64,000 nucleotides of DNA from Rhodococcus opacus B4 (lineage in GTDB: Bacteria; Actinomycetota; Actinomycetes; Mycobacteriales; Mycobacteriaceae), in assembly GCF_000010805.1 (NCBI RefSeq), contig NC_012522.1, positions 744,001 to 808,000 on the forward strand. Direction: 5' to 3'. This document shows positions 39,201 through 50,268 of this stretch, piece by piece. Each line of letters begins with the position of its first letter. Within the stretch, counting starts at the first letter, position 1. A program made the position numbers and the translations under genes. Below the pieces are notes generated by a model. That model was not told the DNA's origin. It did not search any database and saw only the letters and a program-made list of their open reading frames with translations.

Positions 39201-39710
39201 ATGAGTGGTAACGACGAGGGCAAGTCGGACCAGTCCGACACCCGATGGCTCGACGCAGAGCAGCAGGAGGCCTGGCTCACCCTCATCGCCCTGGTCACCC
39301 GGCTCCCCGCCGCACTCGACACCCAGCTGCAGCGCGACTCCGCACTCACCCACTTCGAATACTTCGTCCTCGCCTCGCTCTCCGGCGAAGCGAACCGGCG
39401 CCTGCAGCTGTCCCTGCTCGCCCAGCGCGCCAACGCATCACTGTCGCGGCTGTCCCACGTCGTCACCAAAATGGAGAAGGCCGGCTGGGTGCGCCGCGAA
39501 AGCATCCGCGGCAGCCGCGGCTCCGACGCCGTCCTCACCGACGAAGGCATGGCCAAGGTCGTCGAGGCCGCGCCGCCGCACGTCGAATCCGTCCGCTCAC
39601 TGATCTTCGACGGACTCTCCGCCGACCAGGTCCGTCAACTGTCCGAACTGTCCAGCGCCATGCTCACCCAACTCGACAAGAGCATCGCCTCGGGAACCGG
39701 CCGGGCCTGA
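39201..39710 (+). CDS. MarR-family transcriptional regulator
   Basis: 169 residues with a winged helix of the MarR type: LTHFEYFVLASLSGEANRRLQLSLLAQRANASLSRLSHVVTKMEKAGWVRRESIRGSRGSDAVLTDEGMAKV. Usually a homodimeric repressor responding to phenolic ligands or oxidants. The ATG at 39201 has GGAGG about nine bases upstream; earlier in-frame starts lack this. Divergent from the extradiol dioxygenase gene, its likely target. Confidence 0.92.
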   Translation: MSGNDEGKSDQSDTRWLDAEQQEAWLTLIALVTRLPAALDTQLQRDSALTHFEYFVLASLSGEANRRLQLSLLAQRANASLSRLSHVVTKMEKAGWVRRESIRGSRGSDAVLTDEGMAKVVEAAPPHVESVRSLIFDGLSADQVRQLSELSSAMLTQLDKSIASGTGRA

Positions 39711-39735
39711 CCCTCCTCCCCCCCAGGCGCGTCAA

Positions 39736-39785
39736 GACAGTTTCACCCCAGCGGCGTCCCGACAGTTTCACCCCAGCGGCGTCCC
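39736..39785. repeat. 25-base tandem duplication at the end of the tautomerase gene
   Basis: Two exact adjacent copies of a 25-base unit starting GACAGTTTCACCCCAGCGGC (39736-39760 and 39761-39785). The second copy contains the stop codon and last codons of the tautomerase gene, and the first copy lies just beyond it. It looks like a recent slippage duplication. Confidence 0.9.
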
Positions 39786-39947
39786 GCCGACACCCCAGCT
39801 GTCGCGCGGCACCTCGGTGATCGTCACCCACACCGCCGCGGGATCCTTACCCGTCGCATCGGCGTAGGCCTTCGTGACCGCCTCGATCGTGGCGCGCTTC
39901 TGCTCCGCCGAAAGTCCCGGCGTCTGACTGATCTGAATGAGTGGCAT
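39768..39947 (-). CDS. 4-oxalocrotonate tautomerase-like protein
   Basis: 59 residues, tautomerase superfamily. After removal of Met the chain begins with Pro, the catalytic base (MPLIQISQTPGLSAEQKRA), so the ATG at 39947 is chosen rather than 39956. WVTITEVPRDSWGVGG contains the usual Trp region. Length is typical for 4-OT subunits, which assemble as hexamers. The substrate is unknown. It follows hisI after 30 bases and may be the last gene of the histidine transcript. Confidence 0.85.
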   Translation of the reverse strand: MPLIQISQTPGLSAEQKRATIEAVTKAYADATGKDPAAVWVTITEVPRDSWGVGGTPLG

Positions 39948-39977
39948 GGCGGACATTCTGCCCGAGAGTCCTGCCCG

Positions 39978-40322
39978 CTAGTCGGCGGCGAGCAGCACGT
40001 CCGAGTCGAAGCAGGTGTGCGTGCCCGTGTGGCACGCCGCACCCTCCTGGTCGACGACGAGCAGCACGGTGTCGCCGTCGCAGTCGAGTCGCACCTCGTG
40101 GACGTACTGCGTGTGCCCGGACGTCTCGCCCTTCACCCAGTACTGCTGACGGGAGCGGGAGTAGTACGTGCCCTTGCGGGTGTCGAGGGTGCGTGCGAGG
40201 GCCTCGTCGTCCATCCACGCGACCATCAGGACGTCGCCCGTGGACCGTTCCTGCGCGACGGCGCTGAACAGTCCCGCCTCGTTGCGCTTGAGCCGTGACG
40301 CGATGGCCGGGTCGAGACTCAT
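39978..40322 (-). CDS. hisI: phosphoribosyl-AMP cyclohydrolase
   Basis: 114 residues, opens the adenine ring of PR-AMP in histidine synthesis using Zn. Metal-site features are [13 protein letters not shown] and [48 protein letters not shown] is conserved. There is no fused HisE domain, so PR-ATP pyrophosphatase must be encoded elsewhere. The ATG overlaps the hisF stop (ATGA). Confidence 0.96.
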
Positions 40323-41092
40323 CGGACGGTGATCCCCTCTGCGCGCATGGACTTCTTGACGTCGCCGATGGTCATGTCGCCGAAGTGGAAGACGCTGGCG
40401 GCGAGAACGGCGTCCGCGCCGGCCCCGACGGCGGGCGCGAAGTGCTCGACGGCGCCCGCTCCCCCGCTGGCGATCACCGGCACGTGCACGGCGGCGCGGA
40501 CCGCGCGGATCATCGGCAAGTCGAAACCGGCCTTCGTGCCGTCCGCGTCCATCGAGTTGAGCAGGATCTCCCCGACGCCCAGTTCGGCGCCGCGGACCGC
40601 CCACTCGACCGCGTCGATGCCGGTGCCGCGCTTGCCGCCGTGGGTCGTGACCTCCCACCCCGACGGGGTGTCCGGCTGCCCCTGCGGCACGGTGCGTGCG
40701 TCCACGGACAGCACGATGCACTGGGAGCCGAAGCGTTCGCTGAGTTCGCGGAGCAACTCGGGCCGCGCGATCGCGGCGGTGTTGACGCTCACCTTGTCGG
40801 CGCCGGCACGCAGCAACCGGTCGACGTCCTCGACGGTGCGGACACCGCCGCCGACCGTGAGCGGAATGAACACCTGCTCCGCCGTCCGGCTCACCACGTC
40901 GAGCATGGTGCCCCGGTCCGCGGTGGACGCGGTGACGTCGAGGAACGTGAGCTCGTCGGCGCCCTGCGCGTCGTACGCCGCCGCCAGTTCGACGGGGTCG
41001 CCCGCATCCCGCAGGTTCTCGAAGTTGACGCCCTTGACGACGCGTCCGGCATCGACGTCCAGACACGGGATCACTCGAACCGCCAGAGTCAT
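40319..41092 (-). CDS. hisF: imidazole glycerol phosphate synthase, cyclase subunit
   Basis: 257-residue TIM barrel. With ammonia from HisH it converts PRFAR to IGP and AICAR. Catalytic Asp residues are in [28 protein letters not shown] and in [17 protein letters not shown]. It overlaps both hisI and the phosphatase gene by four bases. Confidence 0.97.
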
Positions 41093-41922
41093 TGCGTACG
41101 CCCTCCTGAAGGCTCGGAACGGGGATCACCCAGTGATCCGAGGATATCGAGAATTTCGCCGTGAACCCCGGGCGCTCCGGCGAGCACCGAGTCGGACGTC
41201 ACGGTCCAGGGCTTGCCGCCCAGATCGGTCACCACACCGCCCGCGGCGCGCACCAGCGCGACACCTGCCGCGTTGTCCCACGCATTGTGGCCGAACACCA
41301 CCGCGCCGCCGAGTATTCCGGCGGCGGTGAACGCGAGGTCGACCCCGGTGGATCCGTGGATCCGAATCCGCGAGGACACCCGGCTGAGCTGCGCGAGGAC
41401 CTGCAGCCGGTATGCGCCGGGGATCCGCCCGCGACTGTCGATGTTCAGCGCCCCCAAGCCCACGATCGACGACGCCAGCGACGTGCGGCCGAGCCGCGGC
41501 AGCGGCTGACCGCCCTCGAGCAGCGGGCCGTCCGCGACGGCCGCATAGCGCCGCCCGACGAGCGGCAGCCACGTGAGACCGAGAACGGGAACGCCGTCGT
41601 CGAGGAGCGCGAGCAGCGTGCCCGCGGTCGGCAGACCGGCCGAGTAGTTGAACGTGCCGTCGATGGGGTCGAGCACCCAGACGGGTCCGCTGTCGAGCTC
41701 GGGTCCGCCGAACTCCTCGCCGTGGACGTCGATGCCGGTCCGGTCACGCAGTTCGCCGGTCAGCCGCTTCTCGAGTTCGAGGTCGACGGCGGTCGCGAAG
41801 TCGTCGGGACCCTTGTGGACGGCGCTGGGCGCACCGACCCCCGACACGAACCGGTCGTGCACTCCGTCGAGCAGCTCACTGGCGACAGCGAGGAGTTCCC
41901 GGGGATCACGGGACAGGGCCAT
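41089..41922 (-). CDS. hisN: inositol monophosphatase-family protein, probable histidinol-phosphatase
   Basis: 277 residues, Mg-dependent phosphatase of the IMPase superfamily: metal-binding HGEEFGG and [17 protein letters not shown], and the C-terminal [24 protein letters not shown]. The corresponding gene in M. tuberculosis (impA, Rv1604) has the same position between hisA and hisF. The embedded operon position argues for histidinol phosphate as substrate (HisN role), but inositol-phosphate activity cannot be excluded. Confidence 0.85.
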
Positions 41923-41931
41923 GGCGCGAAC

Positions 41932-42675
41932 TCAGCCCGAGACCGCGGCGAGCGCCTCGGGCAGGGTGAACCGGCCCGCGTACAGCGCCTTCCCGACGAT
42001 GGATCCCTCGACACCCCGGTCGACGAGTCCGGCGATCGCCCGGAGGTCGTCGATGGTGGACACGCCGCCCGAGGCCACGACGGGGGCGTCGGTGGCCGCG
42101 CAGACCTGCGCGAGAAGTTCGAGGTTGGGGCCGGTAAGGGTGCCGTCCTTGCTCACGTCGGTGACGACGTACCGGGAGCAGCCGTCCTTGTCGAGCCGGG
42201 CGAGGGTCTCCCACAGGTTTCCGCCCTCGGTGACCCAGCCGCGACCGCGGAGCTGGTACTCCCCGTCGACGAGGCGCACGTCGAGACCGACGGCGATCTT
42301 CTCGCCGTACTTGGCGATGGCACGGGCACACCATTCGGGGTTCTCGATGGCGGCGGTGCCGAGGTTGACGCGACCGCAGCCCGTGGCCAGGGCGGCCTCG
42401 AGCGATGCGTCGTCGCGGATTCCGCCGGACAGTTCCACCTGGACGTCGAGTTCCCCCACCACGTCGGCGAGAAGTTCGCGGTTCGAGCCGCGACCGAATG
42501 CGGCGTCGAGGTCGACGATGTGGACCCACTCGGCGCCGTCGTTCTGCCATGCGAGGGCGGCATCACGAGGCGAGCCGTATCCGGTCTCGCTTCCCGCCTC
42601 CCCCTGGACGAGGCGAACAGCTTCACCGTTGACGACATCTACAGCAGGCAAAAGGACCAGGCTCACGTGCGACAA
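41932..42675 (-). CDS. priA: phosphoribosyl isomerase A, bifunctional HisA/TrpF
   Basis: 247-residue TIM barrel with the HisA-type active-site Asp residues in [29 protein letters not shown] and [16 protein letters not shown]. In actinobacteria that lack a separate trpF, this enzyme (PriA) isomerises both ProFAR (histidine) and PRA (tryptophan). The trp cluster 5-10 kb away has no trpF, consistent with dual use. The Arg in AVRLVQG and the overall sequence agree with mycobacterial PriA. It follows the small membrane-protein gene by ten bases. Confidence 0.93.
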   Translation of the reverse strand: MSHVSLVLLPAVDVVNGEAVRLVQGEAGSETGYGSPRDAALAWQNDGAEWVHIVDLDAAFGRGSNRELLADVVGELDVQVELSGGIRDDASLEAALATGCGRVNLGTAAIENPEWCARAIAKYGEKIAVGLDVRLVDGEYQLRGRGWVTEGGNLWETLARLDKDGCSRYVVTDVSKDGTLTGPNLELLAQVCAATDAPVVASGGVSTIDDLRAIAGLVDRGVEGSIVGKALYAGRFTLPEALAAVSG

Positions 42676-42685
42676 CCCTAGTCGC

Positions 42686-42943
42686 TCAGCGGCCGGAACC
42701 CGGCTCCGGGTCCTCGGGGTCGCGGCCGTAGGCGTTGCGGGTCATGCGTTTCGACACGTATCCCATGGCGGCGATCGCGCCGGCGACACCGAGCAGCCCG
42801 ACGATCAGCCCGAGGACGGGGCCCGGTTTCAGCACCAGAATGATCGCGGTCGCGACGACCAGGACCGCGGTGGCGGCGCCCATCGCGCACACGGCGAGCC
42901 TGCCGATCGACAGGTCGCCGCGCCCGTCCCCGGGTTCGGTCAC
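42686..42943 (-). CDS. 85-residue membrane protein in the his operon
   Basis: A short protein with two hydrophobic segments ([22 protein letters not shown] and [23 protein letters not shown]) and polar ends. The GTG at 42943 overlaps the hisH stop (GTGA), so it is translationally coupled within the operon. No family is recognised. Its topology resembles a small two-span accessory protein. A role in histidine metabolism is suggested only by position. Confidence 0.78.
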   Translation of the reverse strand: MTEPGDGRGDLSIGRLAVCAMGAATAVLVVATAIILVLKPGPVLGLIVGLLGVAGAIAAMGYVSKRMTRNAYGRDPEDPEPGSGR

Positions 42944-43575
42944 AAGCTGCGGACCCAGTTGCGGAGCAGTTCCGCGCCCGCGTCCCCGGACTTCTCGGGG
43001 TGGAACTGGGTGGCGGACAGCGCGCCGTTCTCGACGGCGGCGAGGAATTTGCCGCCGTGGTCGGCCCAGGTCAGTGCGGGCGGCGCCAGCCGCTCCGGCG
43101 TCGGGAGTTCCCAGGTCTGGGCCGCATACGAGTGGACGAAGTAGAACCGGGTGTCGGAATCGATGCCGGCGAACAGCGTGCTGTCGGCCGGCGCCTCGAC
43201 GGTGTTCCACCCCATGTGCGGCAGCACGTCGGCCTGGAGCCGTTCGACGGTGCCGGGCCATTCGCCGCAGCCTTCCGCCTCGACGCCGAACTCGACTCCC
43301 CGTTCGAACAGGATCTGCATGCCGACGCAGATCCCGAGGACCGGCCGACCGCCGGCCAGCCGCTGTCCGATGATCCGTTCGCCGCGGACGGCGCGGAGCC
43401 CTTCCATGCAGGCCGCGAAGGCACCGACGCCGGGAACGACCAGACCGTCGGCGGCGAGCGCGACCTTGTGGTCGGACGTGACCTCGACGCGCGCGCCGGT
43501 CCGGGCCAGAGCGCGGGTGGCCGAATGCAGGTTGCCGGAGCCGTAGTCGAGGACGGCAATCGTGGAGACGGTCAT
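42940..43575 (-). CDS. hisH: imidazole glycerol phosphate synthase, glutamine amidotransferase subunit
   Basis: 211 residues, class I glutaminase partner of HisF. The catalytic Cys is in [14 protein letters not shown] and the His/Glu pair in [20 protein letters not shown]. It begins ten bases after the MFS gene ends and overlaps the downstream membrane-protein gene by four bases. Confidence 0.97.
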   Translation of the reverse strand: MTVSTIAVLDYGSGNLHSATRALARTGARVEVTSDHKVALAADGLVVPGVGAFAACMEGLRAVRGERIIGQRLAGGRPVLGICVGMQILFERGVEFGVEAEGCGEWPGTVERLQADVLPHMGWNTVEAPADSTLFAGIDSDTRFYFVHSYAAQTWELPTPERLAPPALTWADHGGKFLAAVENGALSATQFHPEKSGDAGAELLRNWVRSL

Positions 43576-43584
43576 GACACAACC

Positions 43585-44766
43585 TTATCCGGCGGCCCGG
43601 CGACGCCCGAGGGCACGGCCGACGACCGTTCCGGCGGCCGGGACCACCGCGACCGCTGTCGCCGCGACCCCGAACACCCAGGAATACCCGGCCGCCGACG
43701 CGACGGCTCCGAGGGCGAGGGAACCGAACCCGGTGCCCGCGTCGAACCCGATGTTCCATCCGGCGCTCGCGGAGCCGAATCGGGCCGGCCCCGCGGCGGT
43801 GAAGATCATGACGAGCGACTCGTTCTGCACCGCGCCGAACCCCAATCCGAATGCCAGCGCCGCGAACACGAGCAACGGCACGGGCGCCGCCGTCGCCGCT
43901 GCGACGGAGAACAGGACCAGGCCGGCGCACACGAACGTCAGGGCGGGAATCAGGGCACGGCCCACCCCGAGCCGGTCGGAGACCGATCCCGCGGCGTACC
44001 GCCCGATCAGCGTCGCGCCGCTCGACACGGCGAGGATCACTCCGGCGAGAGACGCGCGCTCCGAGATCGCGATCGGCAGCAGGCTGGACAGACCGCCGAA
44101 CGCGGCCGCCGCGATCGCGATCGACAGCCAGGGGGTCAGTACGGCGGCGAGCGGGATGCGATCGCGCGAGCCGCGATCCGCGGGAGGGCGAATCGCGGGG
44201 AGCCGCGTGATCGCGATGACCGCGAGAGCGGGAATGAGGGCCCCGATCACGAAGACGGGGGTCGCGGACCAGTGCTGCATGATCGCGAGGCCTGCCGGCA
44301 ACCCGACCATCTGCGCGGCCGCCACCGCGATTCCCTGCGCCCCCGTCGCGCGGCCGAGCATCTGCCGCGGAACGAGTTCGGCGACCAGCGCACTGCTCGC
44401 GACGGTGAGCATGCCGAAACCCGATCCGCGGACGGCCGACACCGCGAGCACCGGAATCGCCTCGGTGGAGAGCAGCAAAAGAAGCGACGGCGGCCCCAGC
44501 AGCGTGCAGCCTGCGGCGAGCACCCACCGGTGCCCCCACCTGCGCAGGAGCCGGGGCACACCGAGTTGGGTCGCGACGGTCGCGGCCATGAACACGGCCG
44601 TCACGCTGCCGGCGAGCGTGTCCGAGCCGCCGGACAGCGAGACGATCAACGGAACCACCGGCAGCAGCAGCGCCCAGCCGCCGAACGCCGCGGCGCCCAT
44701 CACCATCGCGGCGGGCATGCCGCGGGTGCGGAGCAGGCCGCGGCGAGCCTCGACTGCGACCGGCAC
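43585..44766 (-). CDS. MFS transporter embedded in the his operon
   Basis: 393 residues with about twelve hydrophobic segments, major facilitator superfamily. The loop QLGVPRLLRRWGHRWVLAAG matches the conserved MFS cytoplasmic loop 2-3. The GTG at 44766 overlaps the stop of the 50-residue membrane-protein gene (TAGTG), so the start is well fixed. Substrate unknown. Its insertion between hisB and hisH, absent in M. tuberculosis, suggests export of histidine or a pathway intermediate, which is inference. Confidence 0.87.
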   Translation of the reverse strand: MPVAVEARRGLLRTRGMPAAMVMGAAAFGGWALLLPVVPLIVSLSGGSDTLAGSVTAVFMAATVATQLGVPRLLRRWGHRWVLAAGCTLLGPPSLLLLLSTEAIPVLAVSAVRGSGFGMLTVASSALVAELVPRQMLGRATGAQGIAVAAAQMVGLPAGLAIMQHWSATPVFVIGALIPALAVIAITRLPAIRPPADRGSRDRIPLAAVLTPWLSIAIAAAAFGGLSSLLPIAISERASLAGVILAVSSGATLIGRYAAGSVSDRLGVGRALIPALTFVCAGLVLFSVAAATAAPVPLLVFAALAFGLGFGAVQNESLVMIFTAAGPARFGSASAGWNIGFDAGTGFGSLALGAVASAAGYSWVFGVAATAVAVVPAAGTVVGRALGRRRAAG

Positions 44767-44918
44767 TACATCAACCTGAGGACGCCCGCCACGGCTGCCA
44801 GCACCGCCAGTGCCAGCAGCACGCCGGAGGCCAGTTTGTTGAATTTCCACATGGAGTACGCGCCGCCCGCCGCGATACCCGCGGCGATGAACAGGACGTA
44901 GACGAGGACGACGCTCAC
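44766..44918 (-). CDS. 50-residue two-span membrane protein
   Basis: Very small protein with two hydrophobic segments (VVLVYVLFIAAGIAAGGAYSMW and GVLLALAVLAAVAGVLRLM) joined by KFNKLA. GTG 44918 starts 13 bases after hisB ends, and the stop overlaps the GTG of the MFS gene. The coupling and membrane character support a real gene. Function unknown; it may be an accessory to the MFS transporter. Confidence 0.72.
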   Translation of the reverse strand: MSVVLVYVLFIAAGIAAGGAYSMWKFNKLASGVLLALAVLAAVAGVLRLM

Positions 44919-44931
44919 GAATGCGTCCGGT

Positions 44932-48004
<3,073 letters not shown>

Positions 48005-48090
48005 GAGAGGTCCTCTCTGCGACTGTCGGGACACGGTGTCTCGGACGAGCGGACCTGTTCTGCGGAGAACAGGGCTCGACACCGATTATC
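48005..48090 (-). promoter_or_regulatory. hisD promoter and structured leader
   Basis: On the minus strand a -10 GATAAT (48090-48085) is well placed for transcription from about 48078. The leader then contains three perfect inverted repeats: CCTGTTCT-N4-AGAACAGG (48054-48073), GACAC-G-GTGTC (48030-48040), and GAGAGG-T-CCTCTC (48005-48017). The last one includes the Shine-Dalgarno sequence and abuts the start codon. Confidence 0.55.
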
Positions 48091-48115
48091 CAGGATAGGC
48101 GCACCCCATTTTCAC

Positions 48116-48150
48116 CGGTCGCCGGCCGACCGGGTTTCGGCCGGCGACCG
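48116..48150. terminator. hairpin downstream of the acyl-CoA dehydrogenase gene (distal)
   Basis: Perfect 12-base inverted repeat CGGTCGCCGGCC / GGCCGGCGACCG with an 11-base loop, lying second in line after the dehydrogenase stop and just upstream of the hisD promoter. Possibly a back-up terminator. Confidence 0.65.
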
Positions 48151-48160
48151 TGCACATACG

Positions 48161-48194
48161 GGCACCCGCCGGCGCCGAGACGCCGGCGGGTGCC
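48161..48194 (-). terminator. terminator after the acyl-CoA dehydrogenase gene
   Basis: Perfect 14-base inverted repeat GGCACCCGCCGGCG / CGCCGGCGGGTGCC with a 6-base loop, starting 43 bases beyond the dehydrogenase stop. It is followed by a second hairpin, forming a tandem barrier before the hisD promoter. Confidence 0.8.
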
Positions 48195-48237
48195 GCGTTG
48201 TACTGCGCGTCGTCCCGGCCGCGGGAAACCCGGCGGC

Positions 48238-50181
48238 CTAGAGGCGGGTGGACTCCAGGAACCTCCTCGCCAGGTTCTCCTCGGTCGAGGCGCCGGGCGT
48301 CCACTCTGTGATCCACGGACCGGTGCCTTCGCTGGGGTCGACCACCCCCCGCTCCAGCCACGCGTACCGTCCCTCGAGGATCGAGTGCGCGACCTGCTTG
48401 TCTGCGTCGTCGGTGTTGTGCCACAGGCCGTCGAACAGCTTCTCGACCCGTAGCGCCGCCTGACGGCAGAACACGTCGGCGAGTTCGTAGGCCGCGGCGC
48501 CCTCGGCCTCGTTCTCCTCCCGCTGCATCTCCGCCTTGACGCACGTGGCGGACATCGCGAACAGTTCGGCGCCGATGTCGACGACCCGGCCGAGGAAGCC
48601 CTGCTGCTTCTCCAGGGCAGCCTGCCACCGCGCCATCCCGTAGAACGTGGAGCGGGCCAGCTTGCGGGAGTGCCGTTCGACGAAACGCAGGTGCTTGGCC
48701 AGGACGCCGAATTCGCCGAACGACGTCGGCACCTGCCCCTTGCCCGCCACGAGTTGCGGCAGCCACTTCGCGTAGAAGCCGCTCGCCTTGGCCGCCGCCC
48801 GGGCCTTCGCACCGGTGTCGGCGTGCGGGTCGGCGAGATCGCCCGCCGCCGTGAGGTGCGCGTCCACCGCCTCGCGCGCGACCAGCAGTCGCATGATCTC
48901 GCTCGACCCCTCGAAGATCCGGTTGATGCGCAGGTCGCGGTCCAGTTGTTCGACCGGCACCGCACGTTCACCCCGGGCGGCCAGCGACGCCGCCGTCTCG
49001 TATCCGCGACCGCCGCGGACCTGGATCAGCTCGTCGGAGATGACGCAGGCCATCTCCGACGACCACAGCTTGGCGAGCGCCGCCTCGATCCGGATGTCGT
49101 TGCGACCCTCGTCGTTCATCTGCGCGGACAGGTCCACCACGGCCTCGAGCGCGTAGGTGGTCGCGGCCATGAACGACAGCTTGTTGGCGACGGCCGCATG
49201 CTCGGCGATTGCTTTGCCCCACTGGACGCGCACACCGGACCATTCGCGGGCGATCTTCAGCGACCACTTGCCTGCGCCCGCGCACATCGCCGGGATCGCC
49301 AGCCGGCCGGCGTTGAGCGTGGTGAGTGCGATCTTGAGTCCGTCGCCTTCCCGTCCGATCAGGTTCTCCCGCGGAACGCGCACCTTGTACATGCGGGTGA
49401 CACCGTTCTCGATCCCGTGCAGACCCATGAACGCGTTGCGCCGTTCGACGGTGATGCCCGGGGTATCCGCCTCGACGACGAAGGCGGAGATGCCGCCGCG
49501 ATGACCCTCGCTCTTCGGTACCCGCGCCATGACGACGAGCAGTTCCGCGACGACGCCGTTGGTCGTCCACAGCTTCACGCCGTCCAGTTCGTAGGCGGCA
49601 CCGCCCTCGATGGGAATCGCGGAGGACGCCAGCCGCGCCGGGTCGGAACCGACGTCGGGTTCGGTGAGGAGGAAGGCGGAGATGGCGCCGCGGGCGCAGC
49701 GCGGCAGGAACTCGCGCTTCTGCTCGGGGGTGCCGGCCAGTTTGAGTGGTTCGGGGACGCCGATCGACTGATGGGCCGACAGCAGCGCGCCGAGGCTCGG
49801 GTGCACCGACGCGACGAGCATCAGCGCCCGGTTGTACGCGACCTGCGAGAGTCCGAGGCCGCCGTACTCCTCCGAGATCTTCAGGCCGAAGCATCCGAGG
49901 TCGGCGAGGCCGCGGACGTATTCGTCGGGAATGCGGGACTGGGATTCGATGACGCTGCCGTCCATCTCCTCGCAGTATGCGCGGAGGCGGACGAGGAATT
50001 CCTCGGCCTTGGCGGCGTCCTCGGCAGCCGGCCGTGGGAAGGGATGAACCAGATCCAGCCGGAACCGTCCCAGAAACAGTTCTTTCGCGAAGGAGGGTTT
50101 GTCCCAGCCGGACTCCCTCGCCTCCTCTGCGACCGCTCGTGCTTCTTCTTCGGTGACCTTCGGAGCTGAGGTGTCGACCAT
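48238..50181 (-). CDS. acyl-CoA dehydrogenase (FadE10-like, long form)
   Basis: 647 residues, FAD-dependent acyl-CoA dehydrogenase with an extended C-terminal region relative to the usual ~390 residues, resembling mycobacterial FadE10. Core features: LGCFGLKISEEYGGLGLSQVAYNRAL, FLLTEPDVGSDPARLASSA, KLWTTNGVVAELLVVMARVP and QVRGGRGYETAASL with RINRIFEGSSEIMRLLVAREA. The C-terminal 200 residues form another helical acyl-CoA dehydrogenase-like domain. Start ATG 50181 begins MVDTSAPKVTEEE; the frame runs on to 51264 only as an antisense shadow of the next gene. Substrate chain length is unknown. Confidence 0.88.
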   Translation of the reverse strand: MVDTSAPKVTEEEARAVAEEARESGWDKPSFAKELFLGRFRLDLVHPFPRPAAEDAAKAEEFLVRLRAYCEEMDGSVIESQSRIPDEYVRGLADLGCFGLKISEEYGGLGLSQVAYNRALMLVASVHPSLGALLSAHQSIGVPEPLKLAGTPEQKREFLPRCARGAISAFLLTEPDVGSDPARLASSAIPIEGGAAYELDGVKLWTTNGVVAELLVVMARVPKSEGHRGGISAFVVEADTPGITVERRNAFMGLHGIENGVTRMYKVRVPRENLIGREGDGLKIALTTLNAGRLAIPAMCAGAGKWSLKIAREWSGVRVQWGKAIAEHAAVANKLSFMAATTYALEAVVDLSAQMNDEGRNDIRIEAALAKLWSSEMACVISDELIQVRGGRGYETAASLAARGERAVPVEQLDRDLRINRIFEGSSEIMRLLVAREAVDAHLTAAGDLADPHADTGAKARAAAKASGFYAKWLPQLVAGKGQVPTSFGEFGVLAKHLRFVERHSRKLARSTFYGMARWQAALEKQQGFLGRVVDIGAELFAMSATCVKAEMQREENEAEGAAAYELADVFCRQAALRVEKLFDGLWHNTDDADKQVAHSILEGRYAWLERGVVDPSEGTGPWITEWTPGASTEENLARRFLESTRL

Positions 50182-50268
50182 GACGCGCCTCCTACTGGCG
50201 GGTAGTCCTACTCGCCAGTATCCCCCAATCGGCGCACTCGGGACAGCGTTTCCGCTACTCTTCGGCCG

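Noticed and set aside
39736..39785. Start of a CRISPR array
   Set aside because: Only two copies directly adjacent with no spacer, and the second lies in a coding end.
40323..41129. N-terminal extension of hisI
   Set aside because: It overlaps hisF on the same strand in another frame. HisI of 114 residues from 40322 is the normal length and is coupled to hisF.
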